A stretch of DNA of 64,000 nucleotides from Climacteris rufus (taxonomy: Eukaryota; Chordata; Aves; Passeriformes; Climacteridae): contig VZRZ01000466.1 in NCBI GenBank assembly GCA_013398175.1, positions 1,316,067 through 1,380,066 of the forward strand, given 5' to 3'. Within the stretch, counting starts at the first letter, position 1; each line of letters starts with the position of its first letter. The notes under the pieces are model-generated. The model saw only the letters and a program-made list of their open reading frames with translations, did not search any database and was not told where the DNA came from. Below are positions 1-12,303 of this stretch, in pieces. The translations under genes and the position numbers were made by a program.

Positions 1-3000
1 TAATACAGAAAACACCAGACTAAGCTGACAAGGTCAGGGTACAAGCTGACACCCTGTTGGTCAGGATGCTGATAGCAGCCCAGTCACACAGTGGCTGCAG
101 TTCTGCTGGAGAGATGGATGTGGCCTGGGTTGAAGTGGAAGAAATCCCATCTACCTCAGGGGTTCCGGTGGTTGTGGAGCTCCTTTCCTCTGCAGACCAG
201 TGGAGATGGGTGTCTTGTGTTGTTTTCTCACTCCTTTTATGCAGGGAGGACGTGCAGTTCCTTCTTTTTGGGGCGGGGCATATCACAATGGGATGATGTT
301 GTTTGATTGCCCATTAGGGGACAGAGTAGCTGCTTCTTCTGAGAAGATGTTCTCAGGGCTGAGTCATTGATGTGAAGACAAGAGGCATCACCTGCCTCTT
401 CTCTAATGCCCAGTTTGCCATTTTGGAGGGTGTGGGGTGCAGTGGTCAGCTGTGTGAACGAGCCATCATTAACAACTCATCAAAAGGGGATGGAGATGGT
501 GATAGAATACATTCCCTTGGTTACACTTTCATGTAACCCAAGACACAGCAGTAAATTACTTCCCTCCTATCTGCGTAAAACTGAAGCTTACTTTGTAAAA
601 GGTGGATGAGGATGGGGAAGTTTGCAGATGTATTTATTGTCTGAGTTACAGCTCTCTTGTATGAGACAAGAAAAATTTATCTCATTTAGATGTAGGTTAA
701 CGCATCAGATATTGCAGGCCTGAAAAGTTTTGACATTTTTTGTGACTCAAGCAGCTTGCACCAGGCCACTTGCTGTCTGGCTGGTCTCCCACCCTTAAGA
801 GATTGTGTGAGCAGCTTGGCCCACAGATCTCAGCAATGGAAGACCAAGCTTTCCACCAACCAACCCATGAGTAGAGCTGAACTCTGGCTTTCATTACTTG
901 TGAGTTGGAAGAGGTCTCCTCCTTCAAAGACTGCAGTAGTGTAGGCTTCAGCCTGTCCAAGGACCAGTTTTCTGTTCTAGCAGAATACGAGTAAGGCTAT
1001 TCTATGCTGTGATGAATTATTATGATTTCATATGTAATTCAAGCCTATTGTACTTTGACTGAATATTTTTATGCAAGCTACAATATGAACGTGAGAGAAA
1101 AATAACTTTCAATCTTCACCAACACATAACAGTTCATTTTATCTTCCTCTACTTATAGAGGACTATTACACTGAAGAATTTGATGTGTGATAAATCTCCA
1201 ATTAGTCAAAACTCAACACCTCTCTTATGTGTCTCTGAAATGTTTAACTTTTAAGCAATCATATTCTGTCTTCCCTGCACCATCGCATCTTTGCTTACCA
1301 GTTGTATCCTTGTTTATAGTCTGTGACACAAGAACACACACCAGAACATTTGCTGACCATACAGTGAGAGTTCCAAACATTTAATTTTCCATACACTAGC
1401 TCATTACCTCAGTAGCCAGTATGTTGCCAGAGTTTTTAGGGGATATTCCTTAAAAATAGACAGTTCTAAGGAGATATCTGAGAGAAAAACAGGAGGCATT
1501 TTCTAGTATCTATAGGGAAGGGTTTTCTAATCACCAGAATCAAAAACAACAGAAGCTGTGAATTTAAAAAATCAGACCAGATGTAAGGTAGATGCGATTT
1601 CTGCACAACCACAAGGCCACCATGAAGTTTGACCTAAACCATATTTTCTAATATAACAACTGAAAACCAGTCTTGACTTTCCCAATGTTAAAAAAAAAAG
1701 AAGCATGAAAAAATCCTCTTAAAAGGAGGACCAGCCTTTCTGTTGTTAGTTCTATATAAACTGATTATAATTATACCCAATAGTCAAAAAGCAGCTAAAG
1801 AATGGCAGTATAAACATTAAGGGGGGGAAGCCTCAGTACAATTATTTTGTCCTTCTTTTTTAAAGCCAAATTTAAATATTATTATCTGTCCTTGAAGTTT
1901 CAGAGGAATTTTGTTGTACACCTCTCAGTTTAACCACCTTAGGAATAATCAAGAACCAAAACCAGGTTAAAACTAGGTGAGACATCTTTTCTGTGATCAT
2001 TGAAGACTGGTGTACACACCAATTTATGAACTCAGAGCTGCAATGTACAAATCACCTGACAGACAGGGGAGCTAGGTCCTCCCCAGCTAATACTGCTAAT
2101 TCTCTCTTTAAAAGCCATCAAGAAACCAGATAAGAAAACTTCTCATGTTGTTAGAACCTGGTCTACAGCCACCAGAGCCAATACAAGTCTCTCCAATGGT
2201 TTCAGATCAGGCTGAAATCCTGAGACAGCACCATCCTTTGAGTTTGATGGACTGTGATTCCTTAGCACTTGTGGCAACACGCTGTCACTGGCAAGGTCAC
2301 ATCAGCCACAAAATCCAGGCAGTGCTAGCAGCCAGACTGCCTTTGGTGACATAAGAGAAACTCCAATGCACTACAGGAGTTTTGCTGTTATCAGTTTGCT
2401 CTCAATGCACAGGGAAAGAGAGGAAAAGAGAGAGTCTCAGCTCTGCCACTCTACCTGATGCTCTCTGGCTCATTTTTCCTTTTCTTTGTCAAATTTGAAT
2501 ACTGTACACCTCATACGGTCGTTATTTTCACTTATTCAAATTCTAAGCTGCATTTTTTCCTCCACTCTGTAAATGAAAAATAATAGGTGTCTTGGCTTAT
2601 TGAGCTGACATTACTCGTGTAAATAGGCTGATGTTAGAAAACCACAGCTCAACATTCTGTGTGTTTTTATGTAGTTTTTAGGGACGTAACTTTGTTAGGT
2701 AAGGCACAATTAGACAATTGTAAGGAAAAAAGAATTATAACTGAGAGAAATAGCAGAACTAAATTATCCAAGAGCATTGTCCCAGCAACTCACTAGAACA
2801 ATTAAGGAGCAAAAGCTCAGAACAGTCCTTCAGCCACAAACTTCAAACAATCTGGAAAATGCTGTCCACCACACAACACTCATTCATCTCAGTCCAAAGA
2901 GGCTGCAGCACCACTGTTCCTCTGGGGAAACCTGACCTTGGGCTCTGAGATCATGCAGCCCCAATTAGCACACTTAATGCCCTGCTCTTCCTACTACTAC

Positions 3001-3350
3001 TGACTACTGCTGCTCAGGTGAGCAGCTAAAGTGGAAGTAAAGACAATGCCATTTCTGTAACTTGGTAATTTTCTGTGCATTAATAATCATTCTTTCACAG
3101 AGAAAATAAATATCCAAACTTCTTCACACACATCTAATTATTGGATAGTATTTGATACCCGAGTTCCATCTTTCCTGACCTAAACCACAATCATAGGAAA
3201 TGCATGTGAAACTCAATAGTCTCACTGAATTCATGTTAATTCTGATGAGCATGAAAATAAACAGGGCTGCTGCAGAAGGTCCAGAAAGTCTAGAAAGAAT
3301 TTCATTATCTGCTACAGCTATTGCAAAACATTAAATTAATAAATACAAAC
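1..3350. other. No gene supported; intron-like or intergenic
   Basis: AT-rich sequence apart from a somewhat GC-richer stretch at about 60-480 that has the texture of an old repeat but that I cannot assign. Small open frames on both strands look like chance. A 22-base piece at 1299-1320 (minus) sits between good splice sites but is too short to support. Confidence 0.4.
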
Positions 3351-3421
3351 CTTCTCCATACGTAGGAGATCCCATTAAAGAGAGCTCCAAAAGTTGTCAC
3401 TTCCTCTCTATTGTCATGGGG
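3351..3421 (-). CDS. Candidate exon (71 nt)
   Basis: Open frame reading REEVTTFGALFNGISYVWRR, ending in AAG before a GTTTGT donor. The start is uncertain: the AG at 3422-3423 lacks a good pyrimidine run, and a later AG after GAGGAAG would match the phase left by the exon at 3716-3846. Aromatic-rich end; family not recognised. Confidence 0.42.
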
Positions 3422-3715
3422 CTGGTGTCACAAATTTGGTTTCTCTGGAGGTATAGGTTTATCTTCTTGCCACAGAAGAAAGACTTACTGATACTGAAAC
3501 AGCTTTAAATAAAATAGTTTGCTCAAAAACTATAGACAATTTGCATGTATAAAACCAATAAAAATACATGGTTACCACACATTTTGTGATGATAATAATA
3601 ATAATACATTTTCTGCTTTCAGACTTCAATGTGTATCTAACCACTACTCAGAAGGGCACCTAATGTAAAGAACACGTTAGCTTCATTTCTGTATGAAGCA
3701 GGTGGTTTCTTCCAC

Positions 3716-3846
3716 CTTTCCTCTGAAACATCTGGTGCTGGCTACATTCAGAGACAAGTTTGCAGAGCAGATTGATACGAAGTCTAATTTGGTGTGGCAA
3801 ATCCTCTGAGACAAATTCCACCATAGTGTGCAGATGCACCATGACT
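3716..3846 (-). CDS. Candidate exon (131 nt), helical segment
   Basis: One of the clearest exons. A strong acceptor (GTTGACTTCAG) precedes 43 full codons reading through VEFVSEDLPHQIRLRINLLC and on to SECSQHQMFQRK; the donor is AAG|GTGGAA. It starts with one base and ends with one base of a split codon. The heptad-like leucines and charged pairs fit an alpha-helical repeat protein. The same frame stays open to 3660, so a longer terminal version is possible but less likely. Confidence 0.58.
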
Positions 3847-4269
3847 CTGAAGTCAACAATTTTGCATAATTTATATCATTATAGATTTGTCCCAGGTTGG
3901 TTGAATATGGGTTGCAAGGTTTTATTGCATTCCTTCTTCTCTTTTTTAAGTAGGACATTACTGGATTTTAACATAAAAATATGCAAAATTGCAATTTCTT
4001 TAGCATATTAACTCCTGAATGTACAAATGGGTTCTATGAAATTCAAAACAGGGAAAAAAACTCCTTTGTTTCATGAGATGGTCACTTTAGTCATGCCAAG
4101 CAGGAAGATGCAGTGTGATAGCCAGCAATCTAATATGTGTAAGTGCTTATTCTGTGGATGTCACAGCACAGTTGTTTCTCCTTCACCAAGTGCTGCCAGG
4201 ACCTACAAACCAAACAGGGAGTATTGTCTCCAGCTGTACTGCTCAACATAAGGAACACTTCATCACTAC

Positions 4270-4379
4270 CAATGCTTTCAACCCCCTGCAGCCTGCCTTG
4301 ACAGTCACAAATGCATCTTTTCCTTCCTTCACAAATGCATACAGAAGGGAATCTAAAGCAGAAGATGTGATTTTTTCAC
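4270..4379 (-). CDS. Candidate exon (110 nt)
   Basis: Very strong acceptor (CTCACATTTTTCCCAG) then EKITSSALDSLLYAFVKEGK and DAFVTVKAGCRGLKAL. The donor at 4270 (TTG|GTAGTG) is ordinary. A shorter version ending in CT|GTATGC after SALDSLL would leave two bases and join in phase to the exon at 3716-3846, so the 3' boundary is unsettled. Confidence 0.5.
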
Positions 4380-5358
4380 CTGGGAAAAATGTGAGGGCTT
4401 GCGACCTGTGCAGACAGGAAACACACAGATGGTCCAGTAAGTCCTGGGAACGAAGGAAGAAATGAGAGGAATGACCAGCCTTGTCCTCATCCTCCTCTAC
4501 CTTATAGGTAGACACCTGTAGACTCTCATTTCTTTCCCAATGAGAACTGATTTATTTTTATTCATTGCCTGCCAGAAAAGATTGTGTTCATATCAGAACT
4601 AGCAAATACTTTTATGAGAACTATAATCCTGTTTCTCAAATTGCACTAAATAATCTATTTTCCAGAAGCTGGGAAAGGACTAATGGTCACAAAAACATTT
4701 CCTCTGCAGGCCTTTGGTTATATGTACATTGGGCAATGATAACACCACAAAAAGGCTTTTATATAAAAGTAAACTTAGAAACCAAAGAGTTTGTATAGCC
4801 AAGCTGGTGACAGACCACTCAAAACTGAAAACAAGCCTCCATGAATTCAAGTGCAAGCTGTAGATACAATCAATCTATATTTTACTTTTATTTCTGGATT
4901 AAAAATGGATTCCTCCATGCATCCTGCATACAGCAAATACCAAGTATTCATTACAATCAATAGAGTGTACTATATTGTGACCTCTCAGCTGTAGCAAGAT
5001 CTTTCACCCAGCAGAAATCATTCTATGTGAAGGGCCCTTGAGCACAAATTAAATGAAAGTAGACTGCAATCGAGGAAAATTATAGTCATAACTGCTGTAG
5101 AAACGAAGTCAACTCTTTCTCTGCATGATCACAGCAAACAGTGCAGGTGCTCTCTACCATCAGCATTGATGTAGGTGCCAAAATTCCTTCCTGCTAAAAG
5201 AGTTTTAATAAAATGCCTTCATCCCAAACGGATGTGTCATCAGTACCACACAAAAACAAAGACAAAAACAAGCCTTGAAAATAAAATAGTAGGCCAGGCA
5301 CCAATTTGATCTACTAGTGCCATTATAACAAACTAGTGTCTAATAGCAGACACTACAC

Positions 5359-5464
5359 TTCAGTTATGAGTAAGAATCCACACACTGCCTGCCTAAGTGA
5401 TATGTGTGGAGCTGTACCAAGCACACTTAAAGTCTCCTGACCCAAGAAGTTTGACAAAATCACA
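5359..5464 (-). CDS. Candidate exon (106 nt)
   Basis: Strong acceptor (TTTTGGGTTTTTCACAG), one leading base, then 35 codons including VILSNFLGQETLSVLGTAPH. The leading base completes the codon left by the exon at 6267-6380, giving a continuous frame. The donor (GAA|GTGTAG) is weak, so the end may be earlier. Confidence 0.48.
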
Positions 5465-6266
5465 CTGTGAAAAACCCAAAATATGTGTTTACTTAAAAAA
5501 TTGATATTTTTTTTATCTTCCAACTGCTTCTTCATCACAGATTTTACAGCATATTTTTTTTCTCTACAAACTTATAAAAGCAAGTCATAGACTCTACAAG
5601 GTACTAAAGCATCAGAATCCAAGCTAGCTTGACAACAGCAAAAAATTTAAGAACACATAATGGAATCTGCTTGCCAACACCACCAATTAAAATTACAAAA
5701 TATTATTACTTATGACCATATTTATCAGAGAGAACTCACTGGCTGCTAAAATGTACTGCAGTCAGGAAAGGATCATAGAAAGGGCAGAGATACTGTTCTT
5801 TTGATCAGAAACACCAACTTCAGGGCTCTAAGCCTTTAAACAGAAGATCCAGTTTAGTAGAGATTTTGAGCTGTCTAGGAGTATAAATAGCCTTTCATGA
5901 AGGTAGAAACCTCTCAGTTTTCCCAAACAAATGAATGCTAAATGGACAGTTCTCCTTTAGGACTCAAAGACATTAACTGTAGATCACTAAAAAGCACAGG
6001 ACACTTTATTTCAAAGATGCCAGTGAATAAGTTAAAAAAAAAAAAAAGTGGAAACTTTAGAAAATGGTCAAAAACTATTTAAGGATATTTCCACTTTGAA
6101 AGGTATACTTCACAAACATAACAATTAAAAGAATCCTCCTTTAATGCTAACTCCTAGTATATGTGTTAGATTAATTTACAGTGCTGACTTCTCAAAGACA
6201 AAAATGCAAATAGAAAGAAAATATGTTGTCTTAATTGAACTGCTTGCAGGAAACATACCCATTTAC

Positions 6267-6380
6267 ATCAGTAAGAAACAGCATGCTCTGGGGACCAGGA
6301 CAGATGGATGACAGACAAATGGTGAGAAGTCTGAATTGATCATCTCTAACATCACATTAGGATTCCCTTCTCTTTCTATT
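6267..6380 (-). CDS. Candidate exon (114 nt)
   Basis: Strong acceptor (CTTTTAACAGTTTCAG) and good donor (GAT|GTAAAT). It encodes one leading base, 37 codons (GNPNVMLEMINSDFSPFVCH, then a hydrophobic Cys-rich tail) and two trailing bases. It joins in phase to 6665-6782 upstream and 5359-5464 downstream. Confidence 0.5.
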
Positions 6381-6664
6381 CTGAAACTGTTAAAAGCTGA
6401 GAAATCCAGGAACCTATCAGAGGAAGGGAAATATCTTTTTGCCTATGGAAAAATAAATGCAAGAACATACCACCTTTTTTTTTATGGCCTCAGCTCTTTA
6501 TTGATTCAGCAAACATTTGCATACACATATATAATATTTTCCCATTAAAGATTTTGGAAAAATGTAAAGGAAAGTCAAATCACTATTCATCTTAACATGG
6601 CTAAGTACTGTTCACAGGGAATCATCAGTCTGCTGTAATTGGGCCCAACAGTTGCATCCCACAC

Positions 6665-6782
6665 ATTTCCAAGACAGCTGAATCTGGCAAGATTCCAAAT
6701 GCTGTCTTTAATCTGGGTCTCTCCAGAAAATTTCTGAATACAGAAATCCTGCCTAAAGCCTTCTGCAAGGGATCTTTTGGTC
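6665..6782 (-). CDS. Candidate exon (118 nt)
   Basis: Strong acceptor (GGCACTGGTCTCTAG), two leading bases, then KALGRISVFRNFLERPRLKT and AFGILPDSAVLE. The donor (AAT|GTGTGG) is weak and was chosen because it matches the phase of the next exon. A second frame is also open here, so the reading is not unique. Confidence 0.4.
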
Positions 6783-7061
6783 CTAGAGACCAGTGCCAGG
6801 AACCAGTGGTAAGACCCAACTCAACTCTGTTGTTAGGCACATTTTCCCAGAATTAGACCTAGCTGTAGGTGTTCTGATTCATGTTAAAAAAACCAACATT
6901 ATAAAACAAACATTTCATGGAATTTCCCACAAACATGTACTTTAATTTTAGCCAGTGCTAGAGCATTGCAATATTTGTAAAAAAAACCCCCACAAATACT
7001 TGCAAAGCATCTTCCTTTGGGAGCACTGATCCCTTCTTTTCCAGAAGCATGTTGGACTTAC

Positions 7062-7145
7062 CTTCCTTGCTTTTACAGATATATCTCCTTTACAGTATTG
7101 GAGCACTGTTGCCCTGATTTTTGCAGTCATGGATGTTTTCATTTT
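7062..7145 (-). CDS. Candidate exon (84 nt) abutted by an LTR
   Basis: Excellent donor (AAG|GTAAGT). The 28-codon frame reads MTAKIRATVLQYCKGDISVK. The only AG giving the full phase-0 exon lies in the first bases of the LTR at 7147-7419, which supplies no pyrimidine run. A shorter exon starting at the internal ATCAG is possible. Either the exon lost its native acceptor to the LTR insertion or the long version is not real. Confidence 0.38.
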
Positions 7146-7146
7146 C

Positions 7147-7419
7147 TGTAGCTAGTTTCTCACAGTTTTCTCTGTAAACATGGCCATGTTATTGTAACTG
7201 TATCTTATCATTCACATTCCTTTCTCCTGGACACAGAACTTTGATGGACATTTCCTTTGACCACTGTATTTGAGGGAGGAAGAACTGATTTCCTCCAATG
7301 AATAGTGATTTCTAAATGGATATAAAAAATAAAGAAGGCGGGTCTTGCCCCTTCCTTCCTTCTCTCTGATCCTGGTAACAGGTGTCTCTGGCTCTTCCTT
7401 TCATGTCGTTGCTGCGACA
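7147..7419 (+). mobile_element. Short LTR, family copy 1
   Basis: 273 bases beginning TGTAGCTAG and ending GTCGTTGCTGCGACA. It shares long stretches with copies at 37299-37582 and 48787-49052 (complement), including the CATGTTATTG block, the TTGATGGACATTTCCTTTGA block and an A-rich TATA-like block (ATATAAAAAATAAAGAAGG) before GGGTCTTGCCCCTTCCTTCC. It ends TG...CA like a retroviral LTR. No internal region or clear target duplication is seen, so it is probably a solo LTR. Family name not recalled. Confidence 0.65.
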
Positions 7420-8843
7420 GAGCACTATCCTTTTTCCTCATCACGTACTTGACATTTCCCCATGGCTGCCCCATCTCCCCTTCTTTATCAGCAGCTGAGC
7501 AGGGATCACAGAAAAATCAGTGGTTCTGCTGGAAGCAACCCTTCCATTCTACCACAGTGGAAACATCTGCTGAGACCTTGATTGGCCTCTTACTGCTTCC
7601 TAGATGCATTCACCACCACCGTAAAAGAGATTTTCTTCTCTATGTTGAAGGTCACAACCATAAAAGATGCTCATAAAACAAAGAAAAATTCTTCTCCTGA
7701 CAGAAGCGTATCCCCACACTGTCACTGTTGCTGCTATCTTTATGTACCAGAGAACCACCAGACTGTGTGGAAGGAGAGCTCCTGCAGCAGGGTATAAACC
7801 AGCCCAGCAGCAGAGCCCAGGCCATGGATTATCCTGCAGGAGGAGGCTGCCTGCAGTCCCCGTGCCAGCTACACCCGCGTGGTGCTGCCCATGTCCCTCC
7901 TGACCATCAAATTGCTGCTGCTCTCTGCTTTTGCTAATTGGCATTTACAGGAGCAGGATGTGCACTGCATGCAATCACAGAAGCATTTCCACCTATGGGC
8001 CCGCACTTCAAAAAAAAAATCGTTTTGTGGTAATGTTTCCTTGCAAAGGGCATTGTCATACACAATAATTCATCAGCACAGAAACGTAAACACGAAATTA
8101 AGGCATAAGGAGCCTCTCTAACGTAATGATCCATGAAACAGATAACTTCACAAGACACTGTTAAGGGCTTTCAGGCTACAGAACACAGATACTCCTGCTC
8201 AAAACAAGAAGTCAATACTTATCCCCGGGCTCTTCATTTGTCCATTTCCTTCACAAATCTCCGCGTAGCACGATGTGGGTCCAGGCTAATTTTAAAACAC
8301 CTTGTAAACTGAACCTTGGCTCAAGCTGAGCTCTCCAGATCGGATAGTGAGGTCAACTCACCAAACATCCAAGCCCCCAGCTATACAATCAATCATGTAG
8401 TCGGGATTTCAGGCTGTGTGTATTTTAAAGGGTGTTTTAAATAAAACAGTACTGAGACAGTCTTGGCCACCTGACATGCTGGTTTTAATAATAAATAGAT
8501 CCACTCAGCCAAACCCTGCTGTCACAAAGAGATTCATTTAAATCAAAATAACCCTTTCTTCCTCTTCTCATCAGTTACCACCTAATAGATCAACTTATAA
8601 GACATAAACCAAAGAGCAAGCCAGAACCAATTAAAGAAGATTTTGTGCATGCTCAGAGGTGGCCGCACACAAGATCTGAGAATAAAAATCTGAAAAATTG
8701 ATTGCACCACAACTCAGGAAACCTGTAATCTTAACATCCTAATTTCTTTTCCCTCCCCACTAACAAATCCATTTCTTAAGATTAGAGAATTAGGTCTTTG
8801 TTTATGAGTTACATAGAAAATATTGGCACCCTCTATGTGTTAC
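7420..8843. other. Intron-like; GC-richer island at 7700-7980
   Basis: No exon of the minus-strand gene found. The island at about 7700-7980 has a TATAAA at 7791-7796 and short overlapping frames on both strands, one with a signal-peptide-like start at 7891. I see no splice partners, so I do not call a gene. Confidence 0.35.
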
Positions 8844-8972
8844 CTTCTGAGCTATACCTTGTCTTTGTTTCAGATTGCTCAATATTTGCACCAACTGCCT
8901 CCATTCCTTGCTGCTGACTCTTATGACTCTTGCCATTAATTTGTTGCCTAAAGAAACCTTGCTGGAAACCTC
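8844..8972 (-). CDS. Candidate exon (129 nt), helical segment
   Basis: 43 codons, phase 0 at both ends. Acceptor GATATTTCAG; donor AAG|GTAACA. Reads EVSSKVSLGNKLMARVIRVS then SKEWRQLVQILSNLKQRQG and AQK: strongly helical, with a conserved-looking Trp and alternating leucines. An alternative acceptor would start the exon at 8985 and match the phase left by 9533-9586. Confidence 0.55.
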
Positions 8973-9532
8973 CTGAAATATCTCACTTGCTTGGTGCATA
9001 AAATTAGGCACTTCCACAATAAAGGCTGCAGCTTCATCAAACAGCCAAGTTCCAAACAGGATTACTTGAGTCTTGATTTGATGCCTTTAGGCTCTACACT
9101 GTCATGTAAAGAAATCATTAATAAAGCAAGTGTAATTTTTACACCTAGAAAAATTCACTCCTCAGTCGGGAAAAAAGCATTCCAATTAATTTGAACTAAA
9201 TTCCCAAGAATCCCTGGGAAAAGGGCCAAGCAGTAAAAATAAAACCATTTCAGCACAAGACCAAAGGAAGCAAAGTAGAACAGGTTTTTGATCTTATACT
9301 CTAGACAACTGTTGACCTACAGCAAAACAAATTATAATCACTTTTAACTAATCAGACTGATGCCTTTTTCAGTCTTACTTTTTCTTTATCTCTGCAAATA
9401 TAAGGAGCTGATGGAATGCTGGATTCCTTACTGTGGTCACCTTATCCCACAACTTCAGAAAGAATACAACAGCATTATTTTCATATGCAATCAACAAAGC
9501 AATATTATCTGGGAATAAACTTTTGCCTTTAC

Positions 9533-9586
9533 CTTAGGACAGGAGAAATTTCAGTCCACCTTCTCTGCATTAGAGTTAGCAAATTG
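9533..9586 (-). CDS. Candidate exon (54 nt)
   Basis: Donor AAG|GTAAAG; acceptor CTGAAG preceded by a CTCC-containing stretch. One leading base, then NLLTLMQRRWTEISPVL and two trailing bases. Only this frame is open. It does not match the phase left by 11101-11132, so a missing exon or a wrong boundary is likely. Confidence 0.4.
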
Positions 9587-9589
9587 CTT

Positions 9590-11100
9590 CAGCTATCTGA
9601 GGAGCTTTGTTAGCTGGCTACAGGACAGTTGGCAATTTGCTTAAATGGAATACAAACTTACTAAGAAGTTCCTCAGATGATCTATAAAGTTAACAAGCTA
9701 CCAAATAAGTGCACTCATATAAGTACTTCAATCAGGAGGTGAAGTATAGGAGGTGTCAGAGAGAGAAATCACATATATTCACATATTAGTATTGTTTCAT
9801 CTTCAGAAGATATCAAAAGGATTCTGTTAGTATGTCCACATTTTTACTTGGAAAGAATTTCAGCCTCTTTTCTCTCCTGAAGCACTGGGGTTTTTTTTCT
9901 GGGGAATAGGAAGAACAGGTCTATAAAATTCCTACCAGGCTGAACAGCAAAACCAGCAGCTGCAGGAGGTGTGAGTGGCTTTTTGGCAGAAAAGTATCCT
10001 GTCATACATCAGACCCACACTCATTAGTATTAGTGAGCATTGCTGCAGTCAGAATTAACTGTTTTGCATTTTACAGAATTAACTGTATTTTAGCCCCAAA
10101 CAATGAGAAAGCATATGTATTTTAACAGTAGAAGTAATGGTGGCATCAGTACAGCTGCACTCCTAATTTTTATGAACAGGATGTAAAACTAATGCCCTCC
10201 TGTTAGTTTAGTTGAAGACTTTCAAAATATTAAATAGAAAATGTAACTTGTAAAGGGACAAAATAATGAAAAACTTTATGTGAAAAAAAAAAAGGAAAAA
10301 TCATTATTTGGACCTACTTCTGCACAGTATTGAGCACAAACTGAACATTAAATATTAAGAATTACTAAGCATGAAGAGGTCTCATTACCATTCAGGTAAC
10401 ATCTAACAGAATCAGGCCTTTTACGAGGAGACAGTAGCTACAGAAAAGGTCATAGTAGCATTTTTAATCAGTACATCTCAAAGCATCACTTGAAAGATGT
10501 TGGTATGATTATGCCCATTTTACAGATTAGGAAATTGAGGTAAAAACTTCATCAAGATTTGACAAGCTACTATTAGAGCTAAAAACAGAATCCAGTTCTC
10601 TTAAATCCTCATCTAGTCTAGTCACAAGCTTTACAGGAGAAAAAGGAGACAGTTGTTCTTGGACAATGATAAAGACCTGACTTTTCAGAGGTGCAGTCAG
10701 CAAGGGAGACAGACACTTAAAGCCTACAGGGAAAAAAAGCACTCTTTTTTCCCCTTCTTACAGCCAACACAGTCACCAGATCAATAAGCAGCCTGGAGTG
10801 CTAAGACCACATTTCTTGGCCTGGTTTCAGATGGCATCCCAGACAAACAAATCCAGCTGCTCCCAATGGCTTGTTCTGAAGAGAGTGGGATTCCCTTCAG
10901 GCAGAAAAGCTGTATGCACAGGACAAGTTATAGGATCAAGACATAACAGCAAGATGAATTATTAATTTTAGAATGTTTAAAACTGCAACATCCCTTTAAA
11001 TATAAAATATTTCCTATGTAGTTATGACAGTACTCTCATTAAATGCTAATAGATAATTCTGTAATAAACAGAACCTTAAAAAAGAATCACATTTATATAC
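9590..11100. other. Intron-like, with one MIR relic
   Basis: AT-rich; apart from the MIR-like stretch at 10460-10632 I see no exon or recognisable element. Confidence 0.4.
10460..10632 (+). repeat. MIR SINE relic
   Basis: The block TTATGCCCATTTTACAG followed by ATTAGGAAATTGAGG and a decayed AGAATCCAG/CTTAAATCC tail matches the order of the MIR core (cccattttacagatgaggaaactgagg...). Old and diverged. Confidence 0.65.
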
Positions 11101-11132
11101 CTTGGGATGTCATGAGTAACAGTGTTTTGCAA
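11101..11132 (-). CDS. Candidate short exon (32 nt)
   Basis: Acceptor with a good pyrimidine run (TTCTCTGTGCTCTTAAG) and donor AAG|GTATAT. Read with one leading base it gives CKTLLLMTSQ, and that base completes the codon left by 12249-12303. The short length keeps confidence low. Confidence 0.32.
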
Positions 11133-12248
11133 CTTAAGAGCACAGAGAACCTTTTTTTTATGATGCATTGACAACTCCTTGGTGTTGAACAACACTTCAT
11201 AATATCTCACATAAATTATAAATTTATTTCTTTTGTACCAAAATTTGCAGTTATTCTGTAAATTCCAAATGTTAGTTGTACAATTCTTCTTTATGAGGAT
11301 GCAAAAAAATCTCTTCAGTTTGACCTTTTTATTATACAGGGAGAGGAATCACTTCCTTGTGTGCTATAATAATGATAAACCAGAGGTATTTTTTCTACTG
11401 AGCTAAAAGTGACATACCACTCCCTTCATTAGAAATGCAAATATGTGAGCTGAAGAGAAGAACTGTAAACAAGTAATGTTTTCAGAAGGTTAGATTTCTC
11501 ATGACCCACCCTAGGTGCACAGACCAATCTATTTCAAGCAAAGCTCTGAGGTAATGGTTAATGAAATAAGATGTTCTAAGACACTTTGAACTCCTTCAGT
11601 CAAAGGCACCATGCAATTTCAAAAACTATTACATCCAAAAATCACTATTATCAGCTACTATAACAACACAAATTACATTAACACAGCTATAGGATTACCA
11701 ATGGAAACAAACTTGAATTTCAGGGAAGTCCTAAAATGAGATTCTGGTGTTGGGACAGAGGTAGATGACTCAGTCATTAAAAATGCAATACTGTCTCAGG
11801 TTTGTTTTTTTTCCTTTGAAACAAAACCTTGGAGCCATACTGTGGGGTACATCTCAATTCTGACACAGAAATAAAGGCCTAAAGAAATCAACAACAGTCT
11901 ATCACTGCTATTCACACAGTTCCAAGCTCCTCACAGTCTCTTGCTAGGGAAACCACGATTTCTGCACTTTCATGGTATTCAAGCTAGAAATAACAGCAGA
12001 GAAAAACAAAAGGCATTACATTAGTTTTATATTTGACATATCAAAGGAAAGAAAACAAGATGAGAACCAGGTTACTGACCTAGGTACAAAAGGAGGTGTA
12101 CAGAGATCCAGTTTTAGCAATAAGGTAAATTACTAACATCAGTTATGAAAAAAGCAGACAAGCATATCATGTGAGTTCTGCAGTTTAGTGGCAATGTTGA
12201 TTTTACTCTAACAATAATTAATTACCAGATTTGATTATTATTAGTTAC

Positions 12249-12303
12249 CTTGCATGCAAAGCTACAGCACAAACTTGACCCAGACGATCCAAATTTCCAA
12301 TTT
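12249..12303 (-). CDS. Candidate exon (55 nt)
   Basis: Reads IGNLDRLGQVCAVALHA with two leading and two trailing bases; donor AAG|GTAACT. It joins in phase to 13534-13555 upstream and 11101-11132 downstream. The acceptor (TGTAAAG) is weak and other AGs lie just upstream in the same open frame. Confidence 0.42.

Noticed and set aside
1299..1320. 22-nt minus-strand piece between good splice sites
   Set aside because: Too short, and its phase conflicts with the exon at 3351-3421.
2980..3016. Signal-peptide-like stretch before a GTGAGC donor (plus)
   Set aside because: The hydrophobic frame has no in-frame ATG after the preceding stop.
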